In this document: positions 17,659-27,320 of the stretch, piece after piece
Position numbering within the stretch: position 1 is the first letter of the stretch
Layout of the letters: every line of letters begins with the position of its first letter
Origin: an uncultured Bacteroidota bacterium
Lineage (GTDB): Bacteria; Bacteroidota; Bacteroidia; Flavobacteriales; Flavobacteriaceae
NCBI GenBank assembly: GCA_902597545.1
Contig: CACJYD010000006.1
Coordinates: 1-64,000 of the forward strand
DNA length: 64,000 nt
Direction of reading: 5' to 3'
Made by a program: the position numbers and the translations under genes
Notes under the pieces: generated by a model
What the model was told of the DNA's origin: nothing
Database searches by the model: none
What the model saw: the letters and a program-made list of their open reading frames with translations, nothing else

Positions 17659-19410
17659 CTCTTTTGAATCTTGAAACTGATACTCAAAAAGTTTTTTATA
17701 TAAACCATTTTCAATTTTTATTAATTCATTATGACTACCAAATTCTTTAATTTCACCATTATCCAAATAAATTATCTTATCTGCATTTAAAATTGTTGAA
17801 AGTCTGTGAGCAATAATTATTGAGGTTTTACCCTCAATAATCTTATTTGTTGCATATTGAATTAACTGTTCAGTCTTAGAATCAATCGAAGATGTTGCTT
17901 CGTCTAATATTAAAATTTTTGGATTTGAAACATAAGCTCTTAAAAAGGAAATTAGTTGTCTTTGACCCTCAGATAACATTACACCTCTTTCTTTTACATT
18001 GTAATTAAATCCACCAGGAAGTTTATTTATAAATTCCAAAATACCAATTTCATTAGCCGCATTTTCAATTTTATCTTTTGAAATATTTTTTTTGAAAAGA
18101 GATATATTATTATATATAGAATCTGCAAATAAAAAAATATCCTGAGAAACAAGCGATATTTGAGATCTCAAATTTTTCAAGGAAAACTTTTCAATACTCT
18201 TTCCATCAATATAAATTTTTCCACTATTAATTTCAAAAAATCTTAAAATAAGTTTAATTATTGTTGATTTTCCTGAGCCCGTTGGACCAACTATGGCTAC
18301 TCTCTCACCAGCCTTAATTTCAATAGAAAGATTTTTAATAATTGGATTATTAACTTCGTATGAAAAATTAACTTTATCAAAAATAATTTCCCCTTTAACC
18401 TCATCAAGATTTGTTCCAGTATCTTTTACAAACTCATCTGTATCTAAAATTTTAAATACTCTGTTAGCTGCCACCATACCCATTTGTAACGTATTAAACT
18501 TATCCGCAATTTGTCTAAGTGGTCTGAAAAGCATTTGAGAAAGTTGTATAAATAGAAATATTGTTCCTAGTGATACAGAATTTTCATCAGCAATATTATT
18601 AAAACCAGCATACCAAACTAGAAGTCCAATTGTAATTGATGTTGAAATCTCAGATATTGGAAAAAAAATTGAGTTATACCAAACTGTTTTTAGCCAAGCT
18701 TGCTTATGTCTTTCGTTTATATTTTTAAAATTTTCATATTCGATTTCCTGACGATTAAATATTTGAATCTCTTTCATTCCTGAGAGTCTTTCCTGAACAA
18801 AAGAATTCAAATTTGCAACTTCATTTCTAACTTGATTAAAAGCAACTTTCATAGCCATTTGAAATAATCTAGTGGCTACAATTATAAATGGGAGTATTAA
18901 AAAAATTATTATTGAGAGTTTAAGACTTAAAATTACCATTACAGTTAGGACTGATAACATTAAAATTAAATCAGCAATTATCATGAACAGACCTTGACTA
19001 AATATACTTGCAATTGTTTCCATATCATTCACAGTTCTGGTAACAAGTCTGCCAATAGATGATTTGTTGTAATAGGACATCTTAAAAGAAATTATTTTAG
19101 AAAATAATTTATTTCTGATATCAAAGACTACTTTTTGACCTAATAGGTTTGTGAAATACACAAACAAAAATTGAAATAGTACTTGAAAAAGCAATACACC
19201 CACCATGATTGAAATTATTGTGATAAGTCCTTGATAGTTTTTTAATGTGATATAATCGTCAACAGCAATTTTTAAAAGATATTGATTAAGAATAGAAAAA
19301 AAGGAAATTAATATAGCCGCAAATGAAACAAATATGAAATTTGTCTTATAGGGCTTGACGTTTTTAATTAGCCTTGAAAAAAGTTTAAAATTAAATTTTC
19401 TTTTATCCAT
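17641..19410 (-). CDS. ABC exporter, fused membrane and ATPase domains (MsbA-like)
   Basis: The 589-aa half-transporter has about six membrane helices (residues ~20-310) followed by an ATPase domain with GPTGSGKST (Walker A), SLVSQDIFLFADSI (Q-loop), LSEGQRQLISFLRAY (signature), ILILDEATSSID (Walker B) and IIAHRLSTI (H-loop). Related Bacteroidota proteins are annotated as lipid A or multidrug exporters; the substrate cannot be fixed. The start overlaps the upstream truA stop by 8 bases, so the two are co-transcribed. Confidence 0.92.
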   Translation of the reverse strand: MDKRKFNFKLFSRLIKNVKPYKTNFIFVSFAAILISFFSILNQYLLKIAVDDYITLKNYQGLITIISIMVGVLLFQVLFQFLFVYFTNLLGQKVVFDIRNKLFSKIISFKMSYYNKSSIGRLVTRTVNDMETIASIFSQGLFMIIADLILMLSVLTVMVILSLKLSIIIFLILPFIIVATRLFQMAMKVAFNQVRNEVANLNSFVQERLSGMKEIQIFNRQEIEYENFKNINERHKQAWLKTVWYNSIFFPISEISTSITIGLLVWYAGFNNIADENSVSLGTIFLFIQLSQMLFRPLRQIADKFNTLQMGMVAANRVFKILDTDEFVKDTGTNLDEVKGEIIFDKVNFSYEVNNPIIKNLSIEIKAGERVAIVGPTGSGKSTIIKLILRFFEINSGKIYIDGKSIEKFSLKNLRSQISLVSQDIFLFADSIYNNISLFKKNISKDKIENAANEIGILEFINKLPGGFNYNVKERGVMLSEGQRQLISFLRAYVSNPKILILDEATSSIDSKTEQLIQYATNKIIEGKTSIIIAHRLSTILNADKIIYLDNGEIKEFGSHNELIKIENGLYKKLFEYQFQDSKELEQVI

Positions 19411-20158
19411 TCATTAAAATTTCATCCCAATTATAATTAATTTCTTTCAAAAATAAACCGTGAGCAGGAACTGAATATCCAGCTAATTTTCTATCTCTTT
19501 TATTTATTATTTCTTCAAAATCATCTTTTGAAATTGTACCTAAACCAACTTCAATTAATGTACCAACAATTGCTCGAACCATATTTCTTAAAAATCTATC
19601 TGCTTTAATTTTAAAACACAGATTACTATTAACAATTTCCCAACTTGCATAAAATATTTTACAATTGTATGTTTTTACGTCTGACTTTGATTTGGAAAAA
19701 GATTTAAAATCTAAATAATTGAAAAGTAAATTTGAGCATTCATTCATTTTTTTTAAGTCTAATTTATTTTTGAAATAATAAGACTTATTTAATTCAAATG
19801 GATTTTTTTCAGTAGAAATAAAATATTCATAAGATCTGGAGAGAGCATCAAATCTGGCATGAGCTTTCTTATTTACTTGAAAGATTTTCTTAACAACGAT
19901 TTCATGGGGGAGAAAAGAATTTAGTTTGTATATCATTTGATCGGTGTCATTAATTTTGTCGTCAATATCAAAATGTGCAAACATTTGATTAGCATGAACA
20001 CCTGTATCAGTCCTGCCTGCACCTACAAGCTTTATTTTTAATTTTAGAAGCTTTGACATACAATCTTCTAAAACACCTTGTATAGTGATTGAATTCGGTT
20101 GGATTTGCCATCCATGGTAATTAGTTCCCAGATATGAAATTTCTAAAAAATATCTCAA
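19403..20158 (-). CDS. truA: tRNA pseudouridine(38-40) synthase
   Basis: Isomerises uridines 38-40 in the tRNA anticodon arm. The 251-aa protein has YLGTNYHGWQIQPNSITIQG near the N terminus and the catalytic Asp in GAGRTDTGVHA (~53). It also has ARFDALSRSYEY, DRFLRNMVRAIVGTLIEVG and the C-terminal AGYSVPAHGLFL. It overlaps the ABC exporter by 8 bases and is divergent from the phosphoesterase gene. Confidence 0.97.
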   Translation of the reverse strand: MRYFLEISYLGTNYHGWQIQPNSITIQGVLEDCMSKLLKLKIKLVGAGRTDTGVHANQMFAHFDIDDKINDTDQMIYKLNSFLPHEIVVKKIFQVNKKAHARFDALSRSYEYFISTEKNPFELNKSYYFKNKLDLKKMNECSNLLFNYLDFKSFSKSKSDVKTYNCKIFYASWEIVNSNLCFKIKADRFLRNMVRAIVGTLIEVGLGTISKDDFEEIINKRDRKLAGYSVPAHGLFLKEINYNWDEILMNG

Positions 20159-20208
20159 TTACAGGTAAAATTTGTTAAATTCAAAGATAAGTAATAAGAG
20201 ATTAAAGT

Positions 20209-20715
20209 TTGAAAAAAATTCTTTTGATATCTGATACACATGGGTATATTGATGATGTAATTATCAAGTATGCAAAAGCTGCTGATTTAGTTCTACATGC
20301 TGGTGATATTGGAGATGTTAAAGTTATTGATGAATTATCCAAAATATCTGTTACAAAAGCAGTATTTGGAAATATAGACAGTGCTGAAATAAGGTCCATG
20401 ACTAAGGAAAATGAATTGTTTGAAATTGAAGGATTTAAAATTTTAATAACTCATATCGCAGGTAAGCAGCCAAAATATAACAAAAGAGTATTAAACTTAA
20501 TACAAAAAGAATCTCCAAATATTCTAATATATGGTCATTCACATATATTAAAAATCGAAAATGATAAAAAAAATAATTTGTTATGTATTAACCCTGGAGC
20601 AGCTGGTAGACATGGTTTTCACAAGAAAAGAACAATGATCAGATTCAATCTTAATGATAAACAAATTGAAAAAACTGAAATAATTGAACTTGGTAATAGA
20701 TCATCATTATCTTAA
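20209..20715 (+). CDS. YfcE/MJ0936-type metallophosphoesterase
   Basis: The 168-aa calcineurin-like phosphodiesterase has all metal motifs: LISDTHGYID, LHAGDIGD, AVFGNIDSAE, ILITHIAGK and LIYGHSHI. Relatives cleave phosphodiesters in vitro; the cellular substrate is unknown. The start is TTG 20209, since the first strand begins immediately after it and no ATG is available. It converges on the DUF4293 gene with a 9-base overlap. Confidence 0.9.
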   Translation: MKKILLISDTHGYIDDVIIKYAKAADLVLHAGDIGDVKVIDELSKISVTKAVFGNIDSAEIRSMTKENELFEIEGFKILITHIAGKQPKYNKRVLNLIQKESPNILIYGHSHILKIENDKKNNLLCINPGAAGRHGFHKKRTMIRFNLNDKQIEKTEIIELGNRSSLS

Positions 20716-21078
20716 TCTATCCATAGAGTCAATCAATTCTTGATCTTTTTTTAAAGAACTTAGTGAAATTGCTAAAAGTATTGTAACCAAAGCTAAATAT
20801 ATAAATCCATATGCGGTGCTATCGCTAAAAAAAACAGACTTTAAAATGTATATAACATTAATGAAGGAACTTATTTTTATTATAGAAATTTGTCTTTTTC
20901 TGTTTTTACTTTGAGTTAAAATAAAAATTGATATGAAACAAACCAATAGAGTATAACTTATTTTATTATCTAGAAAAACTGATAATTTTAAGCTAAGATT
21001 ATTTGACAACTCAAGGTAGTATAGAAAAGCACTCGAAAGTGTTAGTGTAAATATCGATATGGAATGTTTTCTAAACAC
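20707..21078 (-). CDS. DUF4293-like membrane protein
   Basis: The 123-aa protein has four predicted membrane segments (around residues 8-25, 38-55, 68-85 and 92-110). Its placement next to rho and the phosphoesterase and its C terminus (…LIDSMDRLR) match the DUF4293 family of Bacteroidota. SKNRKRQISIIKISSFINV also matches the family basic loop. The N terminus is shorter and more diverged than usual. The function is unknown. Confidence 0.7.
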   Translation of the reverse strand: MFRKHSISIFTLTLSSAFLYYLELSNNLSLKLSVFLDNKISYTLLVCFISIFILTQSKNRKRQISIIKISSFINVIYILKSVFFSDSTAYGFIYLALVTILLAISLSSLKKDQELIDSMDRLR

Positions 21079-21096
21079 TTATTTAAAAATATAGTT

Positions 21097-21128
21097 TTTT
21101 ATTATAATTTAAAAAAATTGTATATTTG
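21097..21128 (+). promoter_or_regulatory. Candidate rho promoter
   Basis: TATATTTG at 21121-21128 is a perfect TAnnTTTG -7 box. A T-rich element at 21097-21100 sits 20 bases upstream but is TTTT rather than TTTG. The start of transcription would fall about 40 bases before the rho ATG. Confidence 0.5.
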
Positions 21129-21132
21129 AACT

Positions 21133-21157
21133 GTTATCACATTACTTTCCTGATAGC
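21133..21157 (+). promoter_or_regulatory. Stem-loop in the rho 5' leader
   Basis: GTTATCA and TGATAGC form a 7-bp stem with one G-U pair and an 11-base loop, directly after the predicted transcription start and 16 bases before the rho ATG. It could influence rho expression; only the repeat is seen. Confidence 0.35.
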
Positions 21158-21173
21158 AACATCACGTTTAATT

Positions 21174-22529
21174 ATGACAGAAATTAAAGAACTAACTAAG
21201 AAAAAGATTACAGAACTTGTAGAAGTAGCAAAAGAATTAGGTATTGACAGCTCTGGAAAAAAAGATGAGTTGATTCAAAAAATTATTGACTTTCATGCTG
21301 GAAATAATAAAATAAATGACTCAAAATCAAAAAGTGATTCAAAAAAAGAAAATCCAAGAGAAAAAAGTCACAATAAAGACAACAGAAACAGATATAAAGA
21401 GCCTGATTTTGAATTCGATGGAATCATTGAATCAGAGGGTGTACTTGATATTATGCAAGAAGGATATGGTTTTCTAAGATCTTCGGATTATAATTATTTA
21501 AGTTCACCTGATGATATCTATGTATCACAATCACAGGTTAGATTGTTTGGTTTAAAAACTGGTGATACTGTTTTAGGTCAAGTTAGACCTCCAAAGGAAG
21601 GAGAAAAATATTTTCCTTTAATCAAAGTAAAAAAAATAAATGGTCTAGGTCCTGAAGTCGTAAGAGATAGAGTTTCTTTTGAACACTTAACACCACTATT
21701 TCCTGACGAAAAATTTAATATTGCTGATAAAGAGAGTAGTATATCTACAAGAATAATGGACCTTTTTTCACCAATTGGAAAAGGACAAAGGGGAATGATT
21801 GTTTCTCAACCAAAAACTGGAAAAACCATGCTTCTTAAGGATGTTGCAAATGCTATTGCAGCTAATCATCCTGAGGTTTATCAAATCATATTATTGATTG
21901 ATGAAAGACCTGAAGAAGTAACTGACATGCAAAGAAATGTTAAGGGTGAGGTTGTTGCCTCAACTTTTGATGAACCAGCTGACAGACATGTAAGAGTAGC
22001 CAACATAGTCCTTTCAAAAGCTAAAAGATTAGTAGAATGTGGGCATGATGTTGTTATTTTATTAGATTCAATTACAAGATTAGCTAGAGCATACAATACT
22101 GTTCAACCTGCATCTGGGAAAATACTAAGTGGTGGTGTTGATGCAAATGCTCTGCACAAACCAAAACGATTTTTTGGAGCTGCACGTAACATTGAAGGGG
22201 GTGGTTCTTTATCAATTATAGCTACCGCACTTACTGAGACAGGCTCAAAAATGGATGAGGTAATTTTTGAAGAATTTAAGGGTACAGGAAATATGGAACT
22301 TCAATTGGACAGAAGAATTTCGAATAGAAGAATTTTTCCAGCAATTGATCTTGTTTCATCAAGTACCAGAAGAGATGACCTTTTACTTGACGAAAACACT
22401 ATTCAAAGAATGTGGATCATGAGGAAATACTTAGCAGATATGAATCCCGTTGAAGCAATGGAATTTGTGGAGGATAAGATAAAAAAGACTCTCAACAATG
22501 AAGAGTTTTTGATTTCTATGAACTCTTAG
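21174..22529 (+). CDS. rho: Transcription termination factor Rho
   Basis: Hexameric RNA-dependent ATPase that ends transcription. I start at ATG 21174 (451 aa); the TTG at 21126 in the track adds residues that fit no domain. An N-terminal SAP-like helix block ([18 protein letters not shown]) is followed by a short charged linker, a cold-shock RNA-binding domain ([22 protein letters not shown]) and a RecA-type core with QPKTGKTML (Walker A), [12 protein letters not shown] and [16 protein letters not shown]. The linker is short compared with many Bacteroidota Rho proteins. The end overlaps rpsT by 14 bases. Confidence 0.96.
   Translation: MTEIKELTKKKITELVEVAKELGIDSSGKKDELIQKIIDFHAGNNKINDSKSKSDSKKENPREKSHNKDNRNRYKEPDFEFDGIIESEGVLDIMQEGYGFLRSSDYNYLSSPDDIYVSQSQVRLFGLKTGDTVLGQVRPPKEGEKYFPLIKVKKINGLGPEVVRDRVSFEHLTPLFPDEKFNIADKESSISTRIMDLFSPIGKGQRGMIVSQPKTGKTMLLKDVANAIAANHPEVYQIILLIDERPEEVTDMQRNVKGEVVASTFDEPADRHVRVANIVLSKAKRLVECGHDVVILLDSITRLARAYNTVQPASGKILSGGVDANALHKPKRFFGAARNIEGGGSLSIIATALTETGSKMDEVIFEEFKGTGNMELQLDRRISNRRIFPAIDLVSSSTRRDDLLLDENTIQRMWIMRKYLADMNPVEAMEFVEDKIKKTLNNEEFLISMNS
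22488..22510. terminator. Possible bidirectional terminator inside the rho/rpsT junction
   Basis: ACTCT-N9-AGAGT followed by TTTT, and preceded by A-rich sequence, lies within the last codons of rho and just outside rpsT. It could end both convergent transcripts, but it is short and also coding. Confidence 0.35.
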
Positions 22530-22809
22530 TTTTTGGTTTAGCAGCTTTCTTTACTGGCTTAAGTGAATTAACATGCTTAGATAACTTTGACTTTAAATTT
22601 GCAGATTTATTTTTATGTATGATGTTGTTTTTAGCAAGCTTGTCTAGCATCGAAGTTACATCTGCAAATAGTTTGTCAGCAGCTTTTTTATTTGTAGTTT
22701 CTTTTAAACTTTTAATAGCGTTCCTTGTAGTCTTATGCTGAAGACGATTTTTGGCATTTCTTGACTTAGTTTGCCTGATTCTCTTTATTGCAGATTTATG
22801 ATTTGCCAT
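22516..22809 (-). CDS. rpsT: 30S ribosomal protein S20
   Basis: The protein has 97 aa and is strongly basic. The S20 start [22 protein letters not shown] and the helical [11 protein letters not shown] segment are clear. It carries a Lys/Ala-rich tail ([11 protein letters not shown]). It binds 16S rRNA in the small subunit. It converges on rho with a 14-base overlap. tRNA-Glu lies upstream on the same strand. Confidence 0.95.
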   Translation of the reverse strand: MANHKSAIKRIRQTKSRNAKNRLQHKTTRNAIKSLKETTNKKAADKLFADVTSMLDKLAKNNIIHKNKSANLKSKLSKHVNSLKPVKKAAKPKTKSS

Positions 22810-22897
22810 ATAACTTAAATTTTGCTTCGCAAATATAATAGTTTTTTATATCTGATAAACTAATCTCAAGTTTAATTTATTTAAACTTGCTGATTTG

Positions 22898-22969
22898 TAG
22901 CCCGTAGGGGAATCGAACCCCTCTTACCAGGATGAAAACCTGGCGTCCTAGCCGATAGACGAACGGGCC
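22898..22969 (-). tRNA. tRNA-Glu (TTC)
   Basis: The minus-strand cloverleaf starts GGCCCGT and ends ACGGGCTA, with an anticodon arm CCAGG-TTTTCAT-CCTGG giving anticodon TTC. The acceptor pairs fully apart from a G1-U72 wobble. CCA is not encoded. Confidence 0.96.
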
Positions 22970-22985
22970 AGAAAAATTAACCGTG

Positions 22986-23016
22986 CAAATTTATATAAAG
23001 GAAATAAAGATGCAAA
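22986..23016 (-). promoter_or_regulatory. tRNA-Glu promoter, Bacteroidota type
   Basis: On the minus strand TTTG (23016-23013), a 19-base spacer, then TAAATTTG (22993-22986). Both boxes match the consensus and the tRNA begins 16 bases later. Confidence 0.75.
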
Positions 23017-23032
23017 ATATTAAATGTCAAAT

Positions 23033-24505
23033 TTAATATGATCTAGCAAAAAAAACCATGCCTTCAGATTTTTTTCCGGTAACTATGCATGAGCCTGAGC
23101 CATTAGATTCAAATGGTATGCACCTGATGGTTGCTTTTGTTTCTTTTTTAATGAGTTCTTCAGTTTGTTCTGTTCTATCCCAATGTGCTAATACAAAACC
23201 ACCCATTTCAATCATCTTTTTAAAATCTTCATAATTTTCAGCAACTTTAGTATTATTATTCATGAAATCTTTAGATTTTTTTAATAATGATTCTTGAATA
23301 TCATCGATCAAAAACTTGATTTCAGCAACAACCTCTGAAGATTTTAAATTTTTCTTTTCCATAGTATCTCTTCGAAATATTTCAAGAGTATTTTCATTTA
23401 AATCTCTTGGACCAACAGCAATTCTGATCGGCACACCTTTAATTTCGTGTTCATTAAATTTAAACCCTGGTTTTTGATTTAATCTATTATCATATTTCAC
23501 ACTGAAGCCGTTATCTTTTATTTCTTTTATTATGGGATTTACGTAATCACTAATCTCCTTAAGTTCATTTTCAGACTTGAATATTGGTACAATAACAATT
23601 TGATATGGAGCTAGTTTTGGAGGCAAAACTAAACCATTATCATCTCCATGACTCATTATCAATGCTCCCATTAGCCTTGTAGAAACACCCCACGAAGTAG
23701 CCCAAACATAGTCAAGCTTACCCTCTTTATCAGTGAATTTTACATCAAAGGCTTTTGCAAAATTTTGTCCAAGAAAATGGGAAGTACCGGCCTGTAAAGC
23801 TTTACCATCTTGCATCAATGACTCTATACAATATGTCTCCTCTGCTCCAGCAAATTTTTCTGAATCTGATTTTAATCCCGAAAGAACTGAAATTCCCATA
23901 AAATTTTCTACAAAATTTGCATATAAGTCAACAATGAGTTTTGTTTCATCTAATGCCTCTTTTTTAGTCGCATGTGCGGTGTGACCCTCTTGCCATAAAA
24001 ATTCTGCTGTTCTAAGAAATAACCTAGTTCTCATCTCCCATCGAACAACATTTGCCCACTGATTTAAAAGAATTGGTAAATCACGATATGATTGAATCCA
24101 ATTCTTATAAGTTCTCCAAATTATAGCTTCACTTGTAGGTCTAACAATTAATTCTTCCTCCAATTTTGAATTATCATCAACAATTAATTTACCTGGGTTT
24201 TTATCATCATTTTTTAATCGATAGTGAGTAACTACAGCACATTCTTTTGCAAAACCTTCTGCATTTTTTTCCTCAGCTTCAAATAAACTTTTTGGAACAA
24301 ATAGTGGGAAGTATGCGTTATAATGACCGGTTTCTTTAAATTTTAAGTCTAATTCTTGTTGAATTTTTTCCCAAATTGCATATCCATAGGGTTTGATTAC
24401 CATGCAACCTCGAACTGATGAGTTTTCAGCCAAATCAGCCATTAGGACAAGTTCATTGTACCATTTTGAGTAATTTTCTTCTCTTTTTGTTAATTTTTTA
24501 GACAT
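23033..24505 (-). CDS. proS: Prolyl-tRNA synthetase (archaeal/eukaryotic-type)
   Basis: Charges tRNA-Pro. I start at ATG 24505 (490 aa, [20 protein letters not shown]). The 63 extra residues in the track run through the divergent promoter region. Class II motifs are visible: [19 protein letters not shown], then [26 protein letters not shown] (motif 2), and [24 protein letters not shown] (motif 3). The C-terminal anticodon domain ends with a Tyr (…FFARSY), as in this ProRS type. The bacterial insertion editing domain is absent, as expected. Confidence 0.96.
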   Translation of the reverse strand: MSKKLTKREENYSKWYNELVLMADLAENSSVRGCMVIKPYGYAIWEKIQQELDLKFKETGHYNAYFPLFVPKSLFEAEEKNAEGFAKECAVVTHYRLKNDDKNPGKLIVDDNSKLEEELIVRPTSEAIIWRTYKNWIQSYRDLPILLNQWANVVRWEMRTRLFLRTAEFLWQEGHTAHATKKEALDETKLIVDLYANFVENFMGISVLSGLKSDSEKFAGAEETYCIESLMQDGKALQAGTSHFLGQNFAKAFDVKFTDKEGKLDYVWATSWGVSTRLMGALIMSHGDDNGLVLPPKLAPYQIVIVPIFKSENELKEISDYVNPIIKEIKDNGFSVKYDNRLNQKPGFKFNEHEIKGVPIRIAVGPRDLNENTLEIFRRDTMEKKNLKSSEVVAEIKFLIDDIQESLLKKSKDFMNNNTKVAENYEDFKKMIEMGGFVLAHWDRTEQTEELIKKETKATIRCIPFESNGSGSCIVTGKKSEGMVFFARSY

Positions 24506-24518
24506 AATTGATTTGGCA

Positions 24519-24548
24519 CAAAATTTGTTTTTATATTTATATAACAAA
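24519..24548 (-). promoter_or_regulatory. Candidate proS promoter
   Basis: On the minus strand TTTG (24548-24545), an 18-base spacer, then AAATTTTG (24526-24519), which matches 7 of 8 positions of TAnnTTTG. The proS ATG lies 13 bases later. Confidence 0.5.
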
Positions 24549-24560
24549 AGTATGTTAATA

Positions 24561-25778
24561 ATGCCATCTACCAAATTAAATTCTAACCTTAATCTATTAA
24601 TCTTCACTTTTATATTATTAGTAGCAAATGGATGTGGTTCATTTAGTTCGTCGAGTCTTGTTTCAGCTGATGGTATATATGGCAACAATAACAAGGAAAC
24701 TCAAAGTAGTTCATCTAAATATTATGAGAATTATTTTAAAGAGAAATCCCTTGAAATGGAAAATGGTTTTATTTTTTCTGATTCTATCAATTTAGACTCA
24801 GATTTCATTACATCAAATGATATTAACTATTCTTCCAACAAGGCAGCTTGGGGCGATATTCCTGATACTATTGATTATGTTATTGATTATTTTCCTTACA
24901 GAAATAGATATTTTGGTTTCGGATATGGATATGGTTATTTTGGAATGTATCCCTATTATGGAAATTGGTATCCTGGGTATTCATATTATTCAATGAGAAA
25001 TTGGTATAGGTATGGATGGATGTATGGATACTATCCATTTTATTATGACTTTTATCCCTATGGTTGGTGGGGCAGGACAATGCCATTTGGTTACAGAAAT
25101 AGGTACTCTAAATATGGAACTTATGTAAATTCCCCATACAACAATTTCCTCAATAGAAATGCAAATGGTAATATTTCATATAATTCTGGTAAAAGAGGAA
25201 GCTCGTCAGGTGTTGTTGTTTATGGTAATGGTAAAACCACAACCACTTCAAACAGTAACAGTGGAAATGTAAGTGGTGTAACTTACTACAATGTTGGTCG
25301 ATCATCAACATCTCAAGATGATAATATTGGTGTTGATAATAACGATATCAGAATTAGAACCTACAAAGATTTTGTAAAAAACAATAGTGGCGTAAAAAAT
25401 AATGTTGAAAGAAATAGAATTTATTCTAGGCCTGAAATGGGTGTTGGAAACTCAAATTCTAGATCCAGTGCCAACTCATCTGATATTGATAATAAAAGGA
25501 GGTATTATTCTAATCCGTCAAATTTAGGTAACGGCAGGCCAGCAAGTTCATCTCAATCAAGCTGGGGTCTTAGTGGAAGGAATAGTAACTCAAGTTCTTC
25601 CAGTGGTGTTAGAAGCTACAGTAATCCTGGATCTAGTTCATCCAGCTCTTCTAGTAGATCTTACAATTCATCAAGCTCAACTTATTCAAGATCTTCAGGA
25701 CCACCAACAATGGGTAGTTCGTCACGAAGTTCATCTTCATCCTCTGTTGGTTCAAGTGGTAGAGGTTCTAGACAGTAA
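24561..25778 (+). CDS. Tyr/Gly-rich, Ser-tailed lipoprotein of unknown function
   Basis: About 405 aa from ATG 24561 ([10 protein letters not shown]), with ATG 24552 also possible. The signal [17 protein letters not shown] has a lipobox-like ANGC. Residues ~110-200 are rich in Tyr, Gly, Trp and Phe in irregular repeats ([17 protein letters not shown]). From ~215 onward the sequence is Ser/Asn-rich and ends in long Ser tracts. No catalytic motif is visible. It abuts the OmpP1/FadL gene, so a surface or envelope role is plausible. The low-complexity composition limits homology inference. Confidence 0.75.
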   Translation: MPSTKLNSNLNLLIFTFILLVANGCGSFSSSSLVSADGIYGNNNKETQSSSSKYYENYFKEKSLEMENGFIFSDSINLDSDFITSNDINYSSNKAAWGDIPDTIDYVIDYFPYRNRYFGFGYGYGYFGMYPYYGNWYPGYSYYSMRNWYRYGWMYGYYPFYYDFYPYGWWGRTMPFGYRNRYSKYGTYVNSPYNNFLNRNANGNISYNSGKRGSSSGVVVYGNGKTTTTSNSNSGNVSGVTYYNVGRSSTSQDDNIGVDNNDIRIRTYKDFVKNNSGVKNNVERNRIYSRPEMGVGNSNSRSSANSSDIDNKRRYYSNPSNLGNGRPASSSQSSWGLSGRNSNSSSSSGVRSYSNPGSSSSSSSSRSYNSSSSTYSRSSGPPTMGSSSRSSSSSSVGSSGRGSRQ

Positions 25779-25781
25779 TTG

Positions 25782-27281
25782 ATGAAATTATATTTTTATC
25801 TAATTTTATTTTTAATAACTCCCCTATTTCAATTTTCACAAAATATCAGTGATGCTATAAGTCTTAGTATCGAAAATGAAAATGGTAATGCTAGGTATAT
25901 GTCTATGGGCGGTGCCTTTGGGGCTTTGGGTGGAAATCTTTCTGCTATTTCTAAAAATCCTGCGTCCGGAGCAGTTTTTGAGCTATCAAGATTCGGAGGT
26001 TCTCTGATTGCAAATAGTAATTCTACTCAGGCTTTTTACAAATCTAACGTAGAAAAAATTAATTCCAACAATGCAAATTATCAAGCTGGTCTTATTTATG
26101 TTTTTAAGAATTATGGTGATGGAAACTTAAATAAATTTTCAATTGGATTAAATTTTCAATCACAAAATAATTTCAATGAAGAGGTTAAAATTTCTGGTAG
26201 AGGCAATATTTCAATTGACAAGTTTTTTCTTAATAATTCAATTGGTATTAATATTAACAATATTAGCGTTGGCTCAAATGAAAGTGTTCGTGGAGTTTAT
26301 AAATGGTTAGGAGATAATATTGGATATTCTGCTCAGCAAGCTTTTTTAGGTTATCAGTCTTACCTATTAAATTATGATTCTGATAATAATTCTTTTTACT
26401 CACTTGCAAAGTATGATAATGGAGTGGATCAAGAAAATTTTATTTTTTCTGAGGGTCACAATAATATGGCATCTTTTAATATATCCTGGCAATATAGAAG
26501 CAACCTATACATGGGATTAAATTTTAATTTTCATGATATTTTAATTGAAAAAGAATTAAGACATATTGAATCAAATTTTGATAGTGATTCTGCTATAACT
26601 AATATAGATTTTAGAAATTATTTAACAACAGTTGGAAATGGACTTTCATTGCAGGGTGGTTTTATTTACAAGATTGGCTCAATAAGGTTAGGTTTATCCT
26701 ACAAAACACCAACATATTTTACATTAGAGGACAATTTAGATCAATACATGGAAACAAGTTCTATTGATATTGATGGAAATACATATACTGATATTGTTGA
26801 CCCCAGGATAACCAATATTTATGAATATGATTTTAAATCTCCTTCAAAGCTAACCATTAGTGGAGCAGCTGTAATTAATAACATGATATTGTTGAGCTTT
26901 GATATAATTTCTAAAAACTATGCAAAAACAAAATTTAGTCACCAATTTGAAGATGTTTACTTGGAATTGAATAATGCTCTAGCAAGAAATTTAAATTCTG
27001 TCCTAGATTATAATTTTGGAGCTGAATTAAAATTAGGTGAACTCAGCTTAAGAGGAGGTTATAAAATTTTAAATTCACCATATAAAGTCGTAAATACTAA
27101 TTATTTTAACTCATCATCTTTTGGATTAGGTTATAATTTTAATTCGTCAACCATTGATTTAGCACTTGTAAATTCAAATACAGATTACAATTATCAGCTA
27201 TTTGATTCAGGTTTGACAGAATCTGCATCCATAAATGATAAAAAAGCAAATATTATCCTTTCTTACAATATAATATTTTAA
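25782..27281 (+). CDS. OmpP1/FadL-family outer-membrane channel
   Basis: 499 aa from ATG 25782, with a signal peptide (MKLYFYLILFLITPLFQFSQ). The mature N terminus ARYMSMGGAFGALGGNLSAISKNPAS is the FadL/OmpP1 plug-region signature. Alternating amphipathic strands run to the C-terminal ANIILSYNIIF, which ends in Phe as barrel proteins do. The family imports hydrophobic compounds such as fatty acids or hydrocarbons; the ligand here is not known. It starts 3 bases after the Tyr-rich lipoprotein stop, so the two are likely co-expressed. Confidence 0.9.
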   Translation: MKLYFYLILFLITPLFQFSQNISDAISLSIENENGNARYMSMGGAFGALGGNLSAISKNPASGAVFELSRFGGSLIANSNSTQAFYKSNVEKINSNNANYQAGLIYVFKNYGDGNLNKFSIGLNFQSQNNFNEEVKISGRGNISIDKFFLNNSIGININNISVGSNESVRGVYKWLGDNIGYSAQQAFLGYQSYLLNYDSDNNSFYSLAKYDNGVDQENFIFSEGHNNMASFNISWQYRSNLYMGLNFNFHDILIEKELRHIESNFDSDSAITNIDFRNYLTTVGNGLSLQGGFIYKIGSIRLGLSYKTPTYFTLEDNLDQYMETSSIDIDGNTYTDIVDPRITNIYEYDFKSPSKLTISGAAVINNMILLSFDIISKNYAKTKFSHQFEDVYLELNNALARNLNSVLDYNFGAELKLGELSLRGGYKILNSPYKVVNTNYFNSSSFGLGYNFNSSTIDLALVNSNTDYNYQLFDSGLTESASINDKKANIILSYNIIF

Positions 27282-27294
27282 ATAAATTCTTTTA

Positions 27295-27302
27295 TATCTT
27301 TG
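27295..27302 (+). promoter_or_regulatory. Candidate folE -7 box
   Basis: TATCTTTG matches TAnnTTTG and lies 18 bases before the folE ATG. No clear -33 TTTG at the expected distance. Confidence 0.4.
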
Positions 27303-27320
27303 CCTTAACTTAAATTGATT

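Noticed and set aside
24505-24694. N-terminal extension of proS in the ORF track
   Set aside because: The extension runs through the divergent promoter region and resembles no Pro[17 protein letters not shown] at ATG 24505 is the family start.
25573-25782. 69-aa ORF on the plus strand inside the lipoprotein gene
   Set aside because: It is a frame-shifted reading of the Ser-rich tail and is biased by its repeat composition.
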